DNA of 64,000 nucleotides from Anaeramoeba flamelloides (lineage: Eukaryota; Metamonada; Anaeramoebidae), in NCBI GenBank assembly GCA_027625915.1, contig JANTQA010000015.1, positions 8,833,001 through 8,897,000 on the forward strand, given 5' to 3'. Of the stretch, positions 13,501 to 24,218 are shown one piece after another (the first letter of the stretch is position 1; the number at the start of each line of letters is the position of its first letter). Made by a program: the position numbers and the translations under genes. Under the pieces are notes generated by a model that was not told the origin of the DNA, made no database searches, and saw only the letters and a list, made by a program, of their open reading frames with translations.

Positions 13501-13909
13501 CCGCCTGCTTTTTTATTAACATACCATTGCCATTAATATTGCTTTTATTAACATCAGCTCGAATTTTAATACCCATCAATAGATCTTGTACAATTTTTAT
13601 TATAGTTTTTATATCTCTATAAGAAATGATCATTTCAATCGGATCTATTTCTCCGCGTATTTTAAAACAATTTTCCAACTTAATCGCCCCCATCAATAAA
13701 TTAACTTGCAAATTGAAGGGCAATAAAAACGATTCCTTTTTTTTTATGTTACAATCATGAATATATCGATATGATTCTATTTTTTCCAAATAAATATTCA
13801 TTTCCCTTCTTGCTTCAGAATCATCAAAATAATCAAACAATACCCTTTTCCTAGTAATCAGTCCACTACTACCAAGACCACTGCTACCATTTCTCTTCTT
13901 TTCTCTCAT
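7544..13909 (-). CDS. VPS13, C-terminal 2121 residues (VAB domain, VPS13_C, PH-like end)
   Basis: This is the C-terminal half of the giant VPS13 lipid-transfer protein whose upstream half is 13906-18864. Six VAB-type repeat starts, each with the conserved Asn, can be read: WIINKTG (~residue 373), LIKNKTNF, ILENLLP, WIINRAG (~1062), FLINKFP and LLHNQT. The VPS13_C region follows (from ~1529, FQLRGLGVNLLSS), then the amphipathic Gly-rich helices typical of the family (GIGQGMATFWEEP ~1832; GFGKGVIGVVAKPIVG ~1955), and a PH-like tail (~2003-2121). VPS13 proteins sit at membrane contact sites and move bulk phospholipid; VAB binds adaptors and the C-terminus binds membrane. Odd features are a ~220-residue Asn-Glu/Lys-Glu repeat between VAB repeats 2 and 3 (about 11340-12000) and Lys/Gly and Asp inserts elsewhere. 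The ATG at 13909 is probably internal, because its frame runs on upstream as RNKN and poly-Lys. Confidence 0.93.
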   Translation of the reverse strand: MREKKRNGSSGLGSSGLITRKRVLFDYFDDSEARREMNIYLEKIESYRYIHDCNIKKKESFLLPFNLQVNLLMGAIKLENCFKIRGEIDPIEMIISYRDIKTIIKIVQDLLMGIKIRADVNKSNINGNGMLIKKQAGINKKLNLKKKKIPLTKNESMDVQIQLFETKIDKNQKDLDSFLLIDLKKERKGSNLKRQNSSIIKSMGIQRRESKFNLIITDSESEFSQTTNDSNSFFNQGQSNFEELSIKINNINIILIDDCISELQIQPLLEIVFQDFEFTLFDWSSILKFNLRNIEFLINYFNSKGYWEPFLENWNFSSRLMHNKEKKQTQVLFNSDKILNINFTTELFKIMNKTHEILSNDYYGINQLGGKKEFLPYWIINKTGMEILFVPIIKKKYENGELGYDDGGGDDDGDGDNDVGNFINESGKRTGKKRKRKRKRKRKEKLQLIKCEEKIPIFFPEEEFNKKRLGLKFYKKSQIHEVKLIFKDLVNRPKITVQMDNVKTSIYPIGSIFIKTKLKINYGSKKLFLYSDCLIKNKTNFKFLINLNNNKLNINKNIGVINAQEKIGIPNFFTKTSQNQNSKKNSFKGILLKEKTKQMITKIKNINTIKNIKNMKGINTIKNIKNIKNINIIKNINIGSKRNNENNKISLGIEDNENIEVVGNYGDNEDKENKENIEKHENGENNENIEDKENIEVVGNNGDNEDKENKENIEQHGKKEGINENIENNENIEINDNIEKHENIEDNENIEDKENKENIEKHEKKKEIFDIEDKENIEIRENIEKHEDIEDNENNETIEKHENKKGIMENIENNENIENNENIEIRENIEINKNIENDEIFDNKDNNENIQEDYKINLNLLNNTHKMVKICKRNNPEIKTIYLNLISEIDNKQSYFFVCNFILKESLNSQNFFFDILEKKKEQFKTFIGFEGQSDLFIKNFKKIVIRPPLILENLLPKLLIIKIKCLKPKIKIKKLLDPGEKLKTCEVPMDNLDDNVLISIKFSGFHSSNYHKILPENILLFKNKILSIPMQTKNLQNFTIFMENKTQEETGNYHFVFYSKVWIINRAGIPLQFSSKKNHNKSYLTGVLNLNENTNDDDKFGDDDVFDNENDGSDDEDNDDDGELIKLPNNIKSLKKNIKKYENVLLFDNFKIYLKTFNSSWSRSLKLNAPGTNGFRSLKIENNTQLEIGWEIDRAPDKFNKTLMVIFTPKIFLINKFPERIHFKWLNYQSGIYNNKLINIKKEKKSGKEKKEIKNKKRENDKTQNDKENKLENGDGGEEEKRRWKGKGKGEGKGKGKDKDKNKDKNKDNKKEKDEEKGILIKKYINSKEILPIYLKPFKLKKNKIKIKLDHTNWSDSFIINSLGYEIIKLWNLKTKKIILIYIQVKIDGPTTYIHLKKYNMLTPKYLLHNQTKHKFKIYQKDCKIYEYLTPFHEKKYYWENLSKQRILIIQLINPNGEISKKSTKKINLDIPESRYEEKIGKYFIDFRVYKVGPTSCLTLSVPESRKVESSYEIKTSKKKLTRSIKFDINFQLRGLGVNLLSSTEDLIYFQISKIKLLFQDSTRDQSFFFSIDRIQMDNQQLIQNFPVIVEQKPLQVERKILSINYHKYKFYQNVDYYTNFSFLLQSLVFNIEEDFINLIFYVLKDSGINELLNRLSDQKESQGNKNNIDNNSSSNVGLGSSRSRSGSGSIGGNNKGSNKCKLQKTLNMKLLEKRNVINNLEKYESVLDKYTKNIYFENFIIYPIHLNINFEMGKRSSINPIKNFFRVLGTSFVSIHDQNILLYALQLSHCSTFPELLIDMFNHHYKTQFLQQAYKILTGSDIIGAPISIFKGIGQGMATFWEEPSKTKISTPLDFASSLQRGSYDAVSNVFNSVFGTLNKVVSSVGTGFSVLSFDHDFQNQRTKSSHQQKPKHVGDGLVQGTSKFTKDVWLGISGIVTQPMKGYKKRGKSGIVSGFGKGVIGVVAKPIVGITELISNVSDGITSSSTKYQPKSKGRTRLPRDMKNGILVPYDSYNALLQYVLQSNKKLVNEKIIFCYSCYEKLQIYLLLSENNIIFIKNKLIEKIYKRINFIDIFYNESFSLIFHFKQFKMRSVLKHKVIFDSEKMAKKIFEYFKLQKK

Positions 13910-13918
13910 ATTCTTATT

Positions 13919-13954
<36 letters not shown>

Positions 13955-14741
13955 TCAACATTACTATTATTACCACCACCACCATCATTGACTGAATTAT
14001 TATGCAAATTTTCATTTAATATTAATTTCAATTCGTCAATTAAAATAATTAATTTCATACCGAATTTTTCTGGTTGGCATTCAATTAATTCCTTTTGATA
14101 ATTTCCCCAAAATATTTCATTTTTCTTATCATTTTCGTTTTTAATAATATTAGGAAATTTATTCATTATATTATTTTTACATTCATCACCGACCTTTTTA
14201 GGCACCCAAAAATCTATCAAACCAAAAATGGTCCCCCATACACTTTTAATTTCAATGGGCGGTATTGAAATAGATAAAACCATTGGCTTTTCCCTTCTTA
14301 ATAAAATATTTAATCTGATCGGATTTACAACTTTTAAAAATTGTTTGTTTATTAAGCTTTGATAATCTGGATTTTTATTTTTCGCCTTAATTCTTGGTAT
14401 AATCATGTGAATATCAGTATCACAGTTTAAATTTCTTTCCAAAATGAAATTAAAATCCTTCACTTTCGCTTCTGCTAAAGAATCTATTGTCAAACAATTT
14501 TGCCTTCTAGATTTCATCCGATAAACACCTCTAATTATTTCACAAATAACTTCTTTTACATGGATATCAATTTTTAAAGTAATTTTTAAATCCGATTCTT
14601 TTTTATTATGATGCATCCCTAAGAATGTAGTTTCAAAATAATTTTCTATTTTTTCAATATAACTATGAATATTTTTCTTAATAACATCGCCATCATCATC
14701 GCCATCGTCATCATAATCATCACCATCATCTTTATCGTTTA

Positions 14742-14784
<43 letters not shown>

Positions 14785-16612
14785 TTTATCATTTAGTTCA
14801 TCATCCTCCACCTCAACAACATTATTGATTTCCTTAAATGTATCCTTTATTTTATTTTTTTTTTTTGCATTTTTCGTTTCTGTTTCCTTCTGATTTTTAT
14901 TATTCTGATCAAAGGTATCTACAATCAAAAAATCAGTATTATTACTCATTAAAGAAGAAAAATTTGGTAATTTTTTTTTCCTAATTGTTAATTCCTTTTT
15001 AATTTTGTCTTGAACTAAATATTTTTCAGAATTGCTCTTTTTGTTTTTTAAAGATTGTAATTTTTTCCTTTTTTTTATGATCTTTAATAAATTAATATGC
15101 TCATTATATGTCTTTTCAGTAAAGTTTTCACAAGAAGTACTAATCAACTGATCATAGACTTCTCTATTGGCAATTAATTTCAACTGCGGTATCATTCCAT
15201 CAATTGTTAAATTTGGTATTAGAAACTTATTACCAATTTTTGGCCTAATCAAATCAAGTTTAACTAGACCAGTTGGGAACATTAAAGTTTGGAAAAGTGT
15301 GCCTTTCATTTTTGTTGAACCACAATCCATTTGAAGTCCGTTCACTTCAATACGCAAAATACTTGTTTCAATTTTTTGTTTACCCCTTGTGATAAAACTA
15401 ACTCTATTATCTACCAAGGCATTCTCAATTTTAACAATAATGATTTTATCGGAATAACTATTTGTTGGTAATTTGGCCAAAATATTTTTTGCATTTATTA
15501 TCATTTTTGTAAACCCCTTATTACTTATTTTGCTTTTAATTTCATTTGAAGCTAAATTGCCCAATTTTTCTAAAGTGGATGGTTTCAAATTTCTAATACC
15601 AGTGATCTCTTTACTGAAATTTAGCAATTCGAATAAAAACCGTTCCAAATAAGTAACCTTTATTTTGTTTACCTTCACTTCCAATTGATTGTTTATTTTA
15701 TATTCATTTGCTAAAAGTAAATTATTATAACTTTTATAGACTAATTGCAAAGGATCGTTGGTTTCTTTAAAATCAATGACATTTGTATATTTGATACCAA
15801 GCGGAGTTAAATCCTTGACATAAAATTCTTTGAAAGTTGCTGTTAAATTCATTTTGTTTTGATATTTTTTTAAATTAAAATTGATATTAATTAATTTTAT
15901 TAATGAAACTAATTTATTTTTATTTTGAGCCAAAGTAATCCTCAGTTTCTTCATTTCGATATTAATATCACTTTTCATAATTTTATCACTTTTGATATTT
16001 TTTATTATCAATTCTTGACTTTCTTGAGTAACATTATCATTAGTATGATTATCATTAACATCATCTTCACCATCAGTATTATTCGCATGTGTTTTTTTAA
16101 AACCTTTAAAACCATAATAAAATTTAATCATTTCATGAATCGTTTCTTTAGAAATAAATATCTCATTCGTATTCAATTTGATATTTAAAATTAAATTTTT
16201 ATTCTTATAATTTGGTGATTTATTATTAAAAATTTTTAAATTCCCCTCGATCAATTTTTCATTTTTTTTAATTATTGATTTTATTAAATGAAAACCTTTA
16301 ATCGAACCTAACTTATCTTGTATTTCAAAACCTTTCAAGGAAAAATTTACAGTGTTATCAAAACTTCTCATTAACATTTTGGAATGGAAATTAGTTATTA
16401 AAATTAATATAAAATCCTGTGGTTTTTTATTTTTAATAAAAGATTGTTTAATGTCGATAGTTACTTTATTAATTTTCAAATTTAATTTTAAAAATTGATT
16501 TTTACAAAACTTTTTATAACCATTTGAAAATTTCGAATTGAATTCAATGATATTATTATTTTCATGAGATTTATTTTGATCACTTTCAAGTTTTTCATCT
16601 TTTTTCTCTTCC

Positions 16613-16668
<56 letters not shown>

Positions 16669-18864
16669 TTTATTTTTTTTTTTATTATTATTAGTATTAT
16701 TATTAGTAATGGTAGTATTATTATTATCCTTCAATTGAAGCTCGTCAGGTGTTAGAATTTTTTCAATAATTTTCATTAACTCGATATATTTTAAACTATT
16801 TAAATAAAAGTTGATATTGGACAACGCAACTTGAACAATAAAATTTGGGGTTTTAAAATATTGTGGAATAAATGAAATTGCCAAATTTAAGGAAATGTCA
16901 AAATCTTTAATAATTTGCAATTCAGAATAATTCTTCCCCTTCTCCTTCCCCTTACCATTATTTTTTATTAAAAAATTATTTCTTTGATAAAAAGTTTGCC
17001 AGTTTTTAGCATTGCTAAACAATAAAGATCTTACTCTATTGATATTAATTTTAAAATGATCATAACAATCATTTTCGTTGATTTTATGTTCATTTTTTTT
17101 CATTTTATTATAATCACTAATCATTGATAAATTTCCCAAATCAATAACTAAAAGTATTGAATTCTTATCATAGTTATTTTTTGGTATTAAGATTATTGGT
17201 GAATGTAAATTTAAAAATAATTCCACCTTTCGATGGTTTTCAATAAAATTACTTAAACTTAATTTTGAAAAGGCAGAAACATTTTCATAATTGTCTAATT
17301 CTTTATTTCTTTGTTCCAAGTTTGATAAAGAATCGGAGACCGTAAAGAAGTTTATCAATTTTTTAATAAATTTTGCCTTATAAATAATTTGAACAGACTG
17401 GACATCAATTTCTAAAAACAAATCACTTTTTTTATTAAATGGATTAATTTCACATTTGATATGAATTAATTCCTTATTCTTATGTGAGCTGTTTACCAAC
17501 ATTTTGTCAGTACTAATCCTCTTCTTTTTCCTTTTATTCTTCTTCTGAACATTGAAGACCTTATTTAGAATCAAATTCACTGGTTTAATAATTTGAAAAA
17601 ACTTACATTTTTTATCAAATAAATCATTAAATTGTAAATCACGAAGGCTTAAATTGCAATTATGTGCCCTTTTCCGAAGCTGTAAATTGCAATAAAGCCC
17701 ATTGCCCACCAACTCAGCAATTTTACCATTATTGATCTCTTTGCCACGGTTTTTATGTTCCCCATTCTTCCCATCATAACCATTGGAAACCAAATTAATA
17801 AAAATGTTATCAATTGACAATTCTAAATAAGTTTTGATATATTCTGGGGGTGACGAATCAATGAAAACATTTTGGGATTGCTTTTCATCAAATCCAAATG
17901 ACTTTTGTAACAATTTATAAACACCGTCCTCATCAAGAATTACCTTCACACTTTGAATATCTTTATCGTCTTCAAAGCTTTCAAATCTCCTTGCTATCCA
18001 ACCATAAATGCCCCTATTGCTTTTCATTGATTCTTCTTTTTTCTTGACAATCAATTCCTGCTTTATCTGCTGCTCCCGTAAAAACTCCTCTTCAGCCACC
18101 GTGCGAAAAATTATTATAAATTGATATGGAATATCCCATTCAAGCTGATCCAATTTTCTTTTCTTGTCGCTCTTTTCCCAGTCCTTTTCGTTATCCAGAT
18201 CCATTTTTTTTTTCCAAAGCTTGATATATTTGTCTTGTTGAACCCTCCTTTCAATTAAAACATTCCAATCATAAAGCCCCCTTTTCTTTACTACTTGATC
18301 CTTAATACCCCTATAAGCAAATTTCCACCACTCTTTACAGTTTTTAAATTCACCGCCCTTATTAGAATTGCTATTATTGGAAACTAATTTTGGTTTTAAT
18401 TGTGGTTTATCATATTTGAAATATTTTGATTCCTTCCAATAATTACTTAATTTTTTGATTAATAAAATTTCATATTTTAATTGATTAGAAGATTGTGATA
18501 AAATAACTTGACTGCATCCTAAACTAATTTTAAATTTTGGATTTTCTAACGAGTCTCCAGTTTTCCAGTTTAATCGTTTAATTTTAGCCTTGATACTTAG
18601 ATTCATTGGTAATAAGATATAATTATGATCTATTCTAGTATTTTGTGTTCTTGGGATTAATTGGTTCATTTGCGTTTGGAAATATGCTTGATCATTTAAA
18701 TTCTCAAAAAGTTTATCTTCAAAATTAAAATAAACTGAAAATAATGAACTCCCAAGCATTTTATAAAGAAAATCACTTGCCTTTTCAATAAATTTTATAT
18801 TCCAACTAGAATCACAACTTAAGACACCTAAAGAATCTAATGTTAAACCGCATGAAAATGGAGT
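13906..18864 (-). CDS. VPS13, exon 3 upstream part (extended chorein/RBG-groove region)
   Basis: The coding block starts after an AATCAG acceptor at 18865. Its first residues (TPFSCGLTLDSLGVLSCD) are the segment that in VPS13 proteins follows the RYED motif, so it joins exon 2 directly. The next ~1650 residues have the alternating hydrophobic beta pattern expected of the RBG lipid groove, broken by a poly-Asn tract (ATT/TTA triplets, 16619-16668), a poly-Asp tract (~14750-14785) and Lys-rich loops. The frame ends as poly-Lys then GIRI and a stop at 13906, while the VPS13 C-terminal half opens in another frame 4 nt earlier. The change of frame lies in the 31-nt T run (13921-13951). A homopolymer length error is the simplest explanation; a real frameshift, slippage or small intron are alternatives. 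The ATG at 18759 is internal. Confidence 0.92.
13921..13951. repeat. 31-nt poly-T run inside VPS13
   Basis: On the minus strand it encodes a Lys tract. Upstream VPS13 sequence is open in one frame and downstream sequence in another, and both frames run into this tract. Length variation here decides whether the gene reads through. Confidence 0.9.
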
Positions 18865-19334
18865 CTGATTTGTTTTTTTTTTTTGTTTTTTTTAAATTAA
18901 TAAAAAAGTACAAAAACAATTAATATTGTTTTTTGAAAAAATGAGAATTTTATGTAAAGAGATGAAAATTAATCACAAGAATTTATTATTTTGGAGCTAT
19001 TTTGGGTTGAAATTTTTATAAAATATATGAATTAAAAAAAAAGTTACACCCTTAAAATGAAGTAATAAATCAAATGGTGATACTTTTAAGTTTAATCTAG
19101 AGAGATTGGGAAAATATTTAAAATTTATCATTTTTTTATCTTTTTGATCCCTCTTTTTCATTTTACTTTATTAAAAATTTCAAACCAACAAATAAATCAA
19201 CATTTTAATTTAAAAAAGAAATTTATTTGATGATTAAGGATTTAACTTGATGAAAATTTGTTCAGATGAGTAAAACAAAACAACAATGTTTAGATCCAAA
19301 ATATGGGGAAATATTTACCTTTTTAAAGGTTAAA

Positions 19335-20530
19335 TAGTTTTTAAAAAGATTTGTAATTTTTAAAATATGTTTTCCACTACAATTTCTATATTTTTTATTT
19401 TTTATAATTTCCAGTAATCGATACCAAATAATAAGATTGGATCTTATATGTGAATATTAAGAACTTGAAAGGGAATTGTAGATCAATAAATGTATACAGA
19501 AAAAATTCAAATATAATAAACTGAAAATTTTTTTGCTTATTTATTGGGTGAAAATAAAATTAAAAATCTATTAATTTGGAATTGAATCAAGAGTTACTCT
19601 GTCGTAATTTGAATTTAACATGGTTAAAAAAGTTTAGATACTTGGTTTTTTGATCATAAGAGATTGATACATAATGAATTTGTCATTTTGAAAAAAGAAA
19701 TGACTTGAAATTCTACAATTTTTTTGAAACATAAGAAGGATTTATTTTTTTTTTTTTGGAATAATAATTTTTTTGGAAAATCATCATTTCAATTTTGAAT
19801 TCGAAAGGATAAAACGTTATATAGTTTAGAGTAAGACTGGAAAACAGGATTTAATTGCTTTTTTTGAAATAAAGATTTTCTATTAAATAAATTAAATCTT
19901 TATATAGACATCTGAAATTTGATACTCATTTTCATTAATGAAATTTACTTTTTGATATTATTTATTACCAAGTGGGTTTTAAAAATTACAAATAAACAAC
20001 AGGAAAGAAAACCATTTGTAACTTGAATGATTGGTAGTAATTATATTTTATCTTTTTTTAGTTGAAGAAAAGAACAAAAAAGAGCAATTTATTTTCTCAA
20101 CTCATAGAAAGAATACTTTATTTTTAATTTTGTTTTTAAAATTGTTAAGTTTTGGTGGAGTATGTTCCACTCGGCACAGAAAAAAAGGAGTTGTATTTTT
20201 TCAAGAAAAAAAATTCGAAAGAAATTTCTTGTTTTTCTACAAAAAAATAAAATGGTTTTCTTTTTTTTTTTGAATTTCTAAAAAAAACCAACCTAAATTT
20301 ACCACTAATGACTGATCTTTAAATTAATATTGAAGTTAATAACTAAAAAATAATAAAATGTTGAAAATATTTTTATTTTTTTTTCAATTTGTCGTAAAAG
20401 ATTCTGGGGGTTTGTTGAACCAAAATAGTGAATCAAGAGCTGGGTTTTAAAAATATTCTAATCAGATTTAGATATTTTTTTTCATTAAAACAAATTCTTT
20501 TTTAAAAAAAACATTATCCCGTATATTAAG
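19335..20530 (+). repeat. Repeat family D, copy 1 (inside the VPS13 intron)
   Basis: About 1.2 kb. It is repeated in inverse orientation at ~26936-28878, where it is interrupted by element A1. Shared landmarks include TTTGGTGGAGTATGTTCCAC in D1 (D2 has the equivalent around 27300), GGTTTGTTGAACCA, and the AATCAGATTT...ATTATCCC end. A 70-codon open frame is similar in both copies (FSTHRKN..., KKGVVFFQEK), but I see no known domain and its composition is AT-driven. No clear terminal inverted repeat, so the true ends are uncertain. Confidence 0.75.
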
Positions 20531-20719
20531 GAATACGAAATTGAAACAAAAAATGTATTATTTTGTTCACCTACTATTTTTTTGTTTTTGTTTTTGTTAA
20601 CGAGAATGTGTTTCAATTGCCTTTTTAATTGAAAAAGTCATTATGAAGCTGTGGATTTTTCTCTTGAGCTTGATTTCTTAGAACTTTTCTTTGAAACATT
20701 TCGTAACTATAACAATATA

Positions 20720-21412
20720 AACTCTTTTTCAAACAAAAGGGCACACACCTCAAACCATCAATACCATCGAATTTGATTGTTAATTAGATAATTACTTATT
20801 GGTGATTTCTACATTTTAATTATTCATTTTTTCATTTTTTGCTTTTTTTATTTTTGAATATTGAACAGATTGAAAATGAAAAAAAAAAAAACAAGATAAG
20901 AAGAAACCAATTTGGAAATAATCTGCCAGTATAAAAATGGAAACAGTTTAAGTTTGATTTCGAATGAGCTAGGTATAGGAATTAAGAAAGACCATTATTG
21001 GATTGATGTCTGAAATAAAGAAAAGAGAAAATATTGAAAAAAAAACAACTCCAACATAATACCCAGATGAATTGTGGCTTTATCTTGAAAATGAGACTTT
21101 AAAAAACAAAAGTTTGACGTGTAAAGAACTTTTCCCCAATCCACCATGTTGAAAGGTTTTTATTGATTTTATAATTTTTTTTCCTATACAATTTACAAAA
21201 CAATCTAAACTCATTCCAAATAAAAGGGCACATCAATTTTGAAAATATTGAATTTTAATTTTTATTGTTTTAAGAGTTTGAAATATACAGTTGAGTGTTT
21301 TTTTTTTAGGTTTTAAAGAGTTTCTTATATTTTAGAATGATAATACAATTAATTTGATTTAATTATGAATAATTCTTGAAAATTTTTGTGCCCTTTTATT
21401 TGGAAAAGAGTT
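20720..21412. repeat. Element E, TA-flanked inverted-repeat element with three end copies
   Basis: End-like segments of the form TA-AACTC...AAAGGGCACA occur at 20720 (+), 21208 (+) and, inverted, ending at 21412. The inner pair, 21208-21412, makes a 205-bp MITE-like unit flanked by CAATCTA and TAGATTG. The outer end at 20720 suggests a related, longer or earlier copy. TA flanks suggest a Tc1/mariner-type non-autonomous element (inference). Confidence 0.65.
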
Positions 21413-21451
21413 TAGATTGTTGATCTTGAACTTGTTTTTTTCGAAAAGTTC

Positions 21452-22496
21452 AGACTGATAAATTCAAATAAATATTTGAAAATTTTTACTTCATTTTCCA
21501 TTTTTTTTAATTTTTTTTGCTTTAGCTTTGAATAAAGAATAATTTATTGGCTTTAAGGTTGAGAAACCTTTTCAATTGGCTGATTTTTGAAATGTTCTTT
21601 GAAATGAAAAGTTTTTGAAAATTGGGTAATCAGAATTTATAAAAATGGAAATTGAACCAAAAATTGTCAAATATTGATTTTTTATACTTTTTACCTTTTC
21701 CAAATTTCCCTTTTTAAGTTGTTTGGGTTCCTCCTCTTTTTGTTTTTTTAGGTGCTTGGAGTTGTTCAAGGAATAAAAAATCATTATAAGAATTGGTGGA
21801 CTTGGTCATGACTAACCTAACCAAACTTGTTAATGATCAGATCTAAAATGAATTGAGCTGGACTTATGCAACTGTGGAGAACTGAATCCAACGAATGCGA
21901 TCTGAAGCCAACCAAAGTGAACCGAATTGGACTTTACGTACAATCTGTCGAGTCGTTACCTGGACTGGGTTTTTGCTGTCGAGTCGGTATCTTGTACTGG
22001 GATTTTGCGAAAACAAGATTTGGGAAACTTGCAAAAAAAAAAAAAAAAAGCAACTCAATTTTGTAAAACCAAATCTTATTCTTAAAACCTTAGCACTTTA
22101 TAGAATCAAACCATCTATAAAGTTTCGAAATAAAAAACTTAATAAAGTAACCTATTTCATTTGATCTATAGTTGTTCAAATATTTAGATCTCTTTATTAA
22201 AACAAGAAATTATTGAAAATATCGATAATTTTTTTATGGGTCTATCCTTCCTATGAAAAAAGATAGATTAATATTTCATAACAAATTAAAAAAAAAAAAA
22301 AAAAATCTTAATTAATTAATTTAAAACAAACAGTTTGAAACTATTTTCATTAAATAATAATCGTGAAATCTATGATTTTACGCTTAAATTTCTGAAAGGG
22401 AATTTAAGTAAAAGGGCATCCAGAGTGTAATTTACACTTCTTCAAAAATAAAAAAAAAAAAAATTGTCAAATATTTATTTGAATTTATCAGTATTT
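21452..22496. repeat. Repeat family G, copy 1 (inverted ends)
   Basis: The left end reads ACTGATAAATTCAAATAAAT and the right end is its inverse (ATTTATTTGAATTTATCAGT). Copy G2 at 37228-37467 has the same ends around a ~240-bp body. G1 is about 1.05 kb and encloses the GC-richer patch at 21780-22030. Confidence 0.65.
21945..22007. repeat. Two-copy tandem repeat of ~31-32 bp
   Basis: CTGTCGAGTCG starts at 21945 and again at 21976; each is followed by a related T-CTGG/TGTACTGGG(A/T)TTTTG tail. It lies in the GC-richest patch of the VPS13 intron, inside G1. Confidence 0.7.
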
Positions 22497-23626
22497 CAAA
22501 TTTTAAATAAAATTAAAATGAAAAAATGAAATTATCAAGAGATAATTTTCTCGTAAGAACGTAAAAAGTTATTGTCTGATAGGGCGTGTTACCCATGACG
22601 GTTGGTGTGAAAGGATGATAGATTTGCAATTTGCCATCTTCTCGCAAAAATGGTCAAATAATAATAAATGAAAAATTTTTAGTTCAATTTCCCAAAATAG
22701 AGTTTCCTCACAATGAGTAGAAAAATAATAAAATTGTCTTAATCAATGAACTCGAAAGAAAAAGTGACTTCGTAAAGTAATTAAACACCACCTATTGTGA
22801 ACTTTGAGATATAATTTTAGATTTTTTTATCTTGGAATTCAATAGTATTAAAACCAAGAGATCTGAGTGTTAAGTGCTTCCGGGACTTTAAACTGTAAAT
22901 TAGCTTTTTTATACTGTTGGTTTTTTTTAACTTTAATAGTGCTGTTGTTAAAAGAACCAGCACAGTCTTACTAAACCCGTGTTTCAAAATTAAAAGTTGT
23001 GTTTCTTCTTATTTCGAGAAAGCTTACACATTAGTTAATCAAAGAAAACCACAATAAATAATAAGTACATATAACTTTTAATTTCTTATTGCTCGACTCT
23101 TTCGAAAAGTAAATTCTAAAAATCCAGGATCAAATTCGTCAATTTGTCTCAAAAAATAGAGGACTTTTTTGAGAGATAATTTTTGTTCATAATAATAACA
23201 TTAATTTTTTTGAAAATTTATCTACATTACTAAAAATGTTCAAAAAAATTGGGAAAATAATGAAAAATTTTCAACAAATCCAATTCGTAATTTAAAATTT
23301 TCTCAAAATGTAAATTGAGAAGTTAACCTTCAAAATTGATTTGGCCATAGTTATATTTGTTTGGTAGCGAATTAGAAGTTGTATTTAAGAAAAAAATTGA
23401 ATAAAAAAAAAAGCATGGATTATATTTGAAACATGGGCTTTATGCTTTTCAATGGTTATTTTTGGCTACTGTATTCAAAATTGGAAAATTCAAACTTTGG
23501 TTCTCTCGTTTCAAGAAACAAGTTATCGCGAATGAAATTTCGGTTGTGTAAATTGAAATTAAGAATAACAAGAAAAAGGATAAGAACAAGAATAAGAAAC
23601 AAATTTAAGTTTTGGTATATACATAC

Positions 23627-23985
23627 TTGATTAATTTGATCTTCATAGCGTATGTGTACAGAACGAATTTGAATTTGAATATTTTGAAAGATTTTTTTCA
23701 CAAAATAATTATTAAGCAAAAAGGATGCAAAATTGAATTTTGAATCGTTTTCATTCAGATCCTCCTGTGTTTCCGTTTCTCTTTCTGTTTGTTTTAATTT
23801 CCACTCATCTCTTGATCTGAGCATTTCCAATTTTTTTTCATGCAAAAATTCTTTTTCTTTTTCTTTTGAATAATTGCTTTCCAGCGCAGGCCCTATCAAA
23901 AGAAAAATCTTTGAGAGCTTGATTGAGATAGGTTGAGTTCCAAGTTTTGACCATGGTATTTTTAAATGTAAAAGTCCAAGTGTGC
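23627..23985 (-). CDS. VPS13 exon 2 (chorein N-terminal domain, second part)
   Basis: Begins after a CATAAAG acceptor, with the Gly codon split between exons 1 and 2, and ends at donor GTATGT. It encodes TLGLLHLKIPWSKLG, the classic chorein motif, then a charged helix (KEKEKEFLHEKKLEMLRSRDE), and ends with NIQIQIRSVHIRYEDQINQ, another chorein hallmark. Length is 359 nt, 119 full codons plus the split codon. With exon 1 it forms the scoop that picks up lipid at the donor membrane in VPS13/ATG2 proteins (family knowledge). Confidence 0.93.
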
Positions 23986-24218
23986 CTTTATGGAAAAAGT
24001 AGTTATTAAACATAAAGACATATTGTTATCCAAAGAGACCAAAAGTTAATGTTTTTTTTTTTTCTTTTTTGTTTTTTTATTATTCTTTGTTCAAGATCAC
24101 AGGATTATCGGGAAAAACAAGAGAACTTTGTCATACTTGCATTTGCCTTTCTGATTTTTCAAACAGTTATCGCTTGTTATTTGTTTTTTTTTAATAGAGA
24201 GACAAAACGAAAACAAAC
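23986..24218 (-). other. VPS13 intron 1 (233 nt)
   Basis: Donor GTTTGT follows the first base of a Gly codon; acceptor CATAAAG. Removal makes VKFGTLGLLHLKIPW continuous, as in other chorein domains. The acceptor has a weak pyrimidine tract. Confidence 0.8.

Larger units (their letters stand above)
18865..23626 (-). other. VPS13 intron 2, 4762 nt, repeat-filled
   Basis: Donor GTATGT at 23626 and acceptor AATCAG at 18865. Both flanks are VPS13 sequence (RYEDQINQ then TPFSCG) in phase 0. This is far longer than the other well-supported introns in the window (107-729 nt). More than half is made of repeat families described separately: D1 (~19335-20530), E (20720-21412) and G1 (21452-22496). Confidence 0.85.

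Noticed and set aside
20031-20273. 80-codon ORF shared by D1 and D2, considered as a transposase remnant
   Set aside because: No catalytic motif or known domain; dominated by Lys/Phe homopolymer codons. Conservation is explained by the DNA repeat.
21866-22164. ORFs in the GC-richer part of G1 on both strands
   Set aside because: Overlapping frames on both strands at the tandem repeat; no recognised domain and located in the VPS13 intron.
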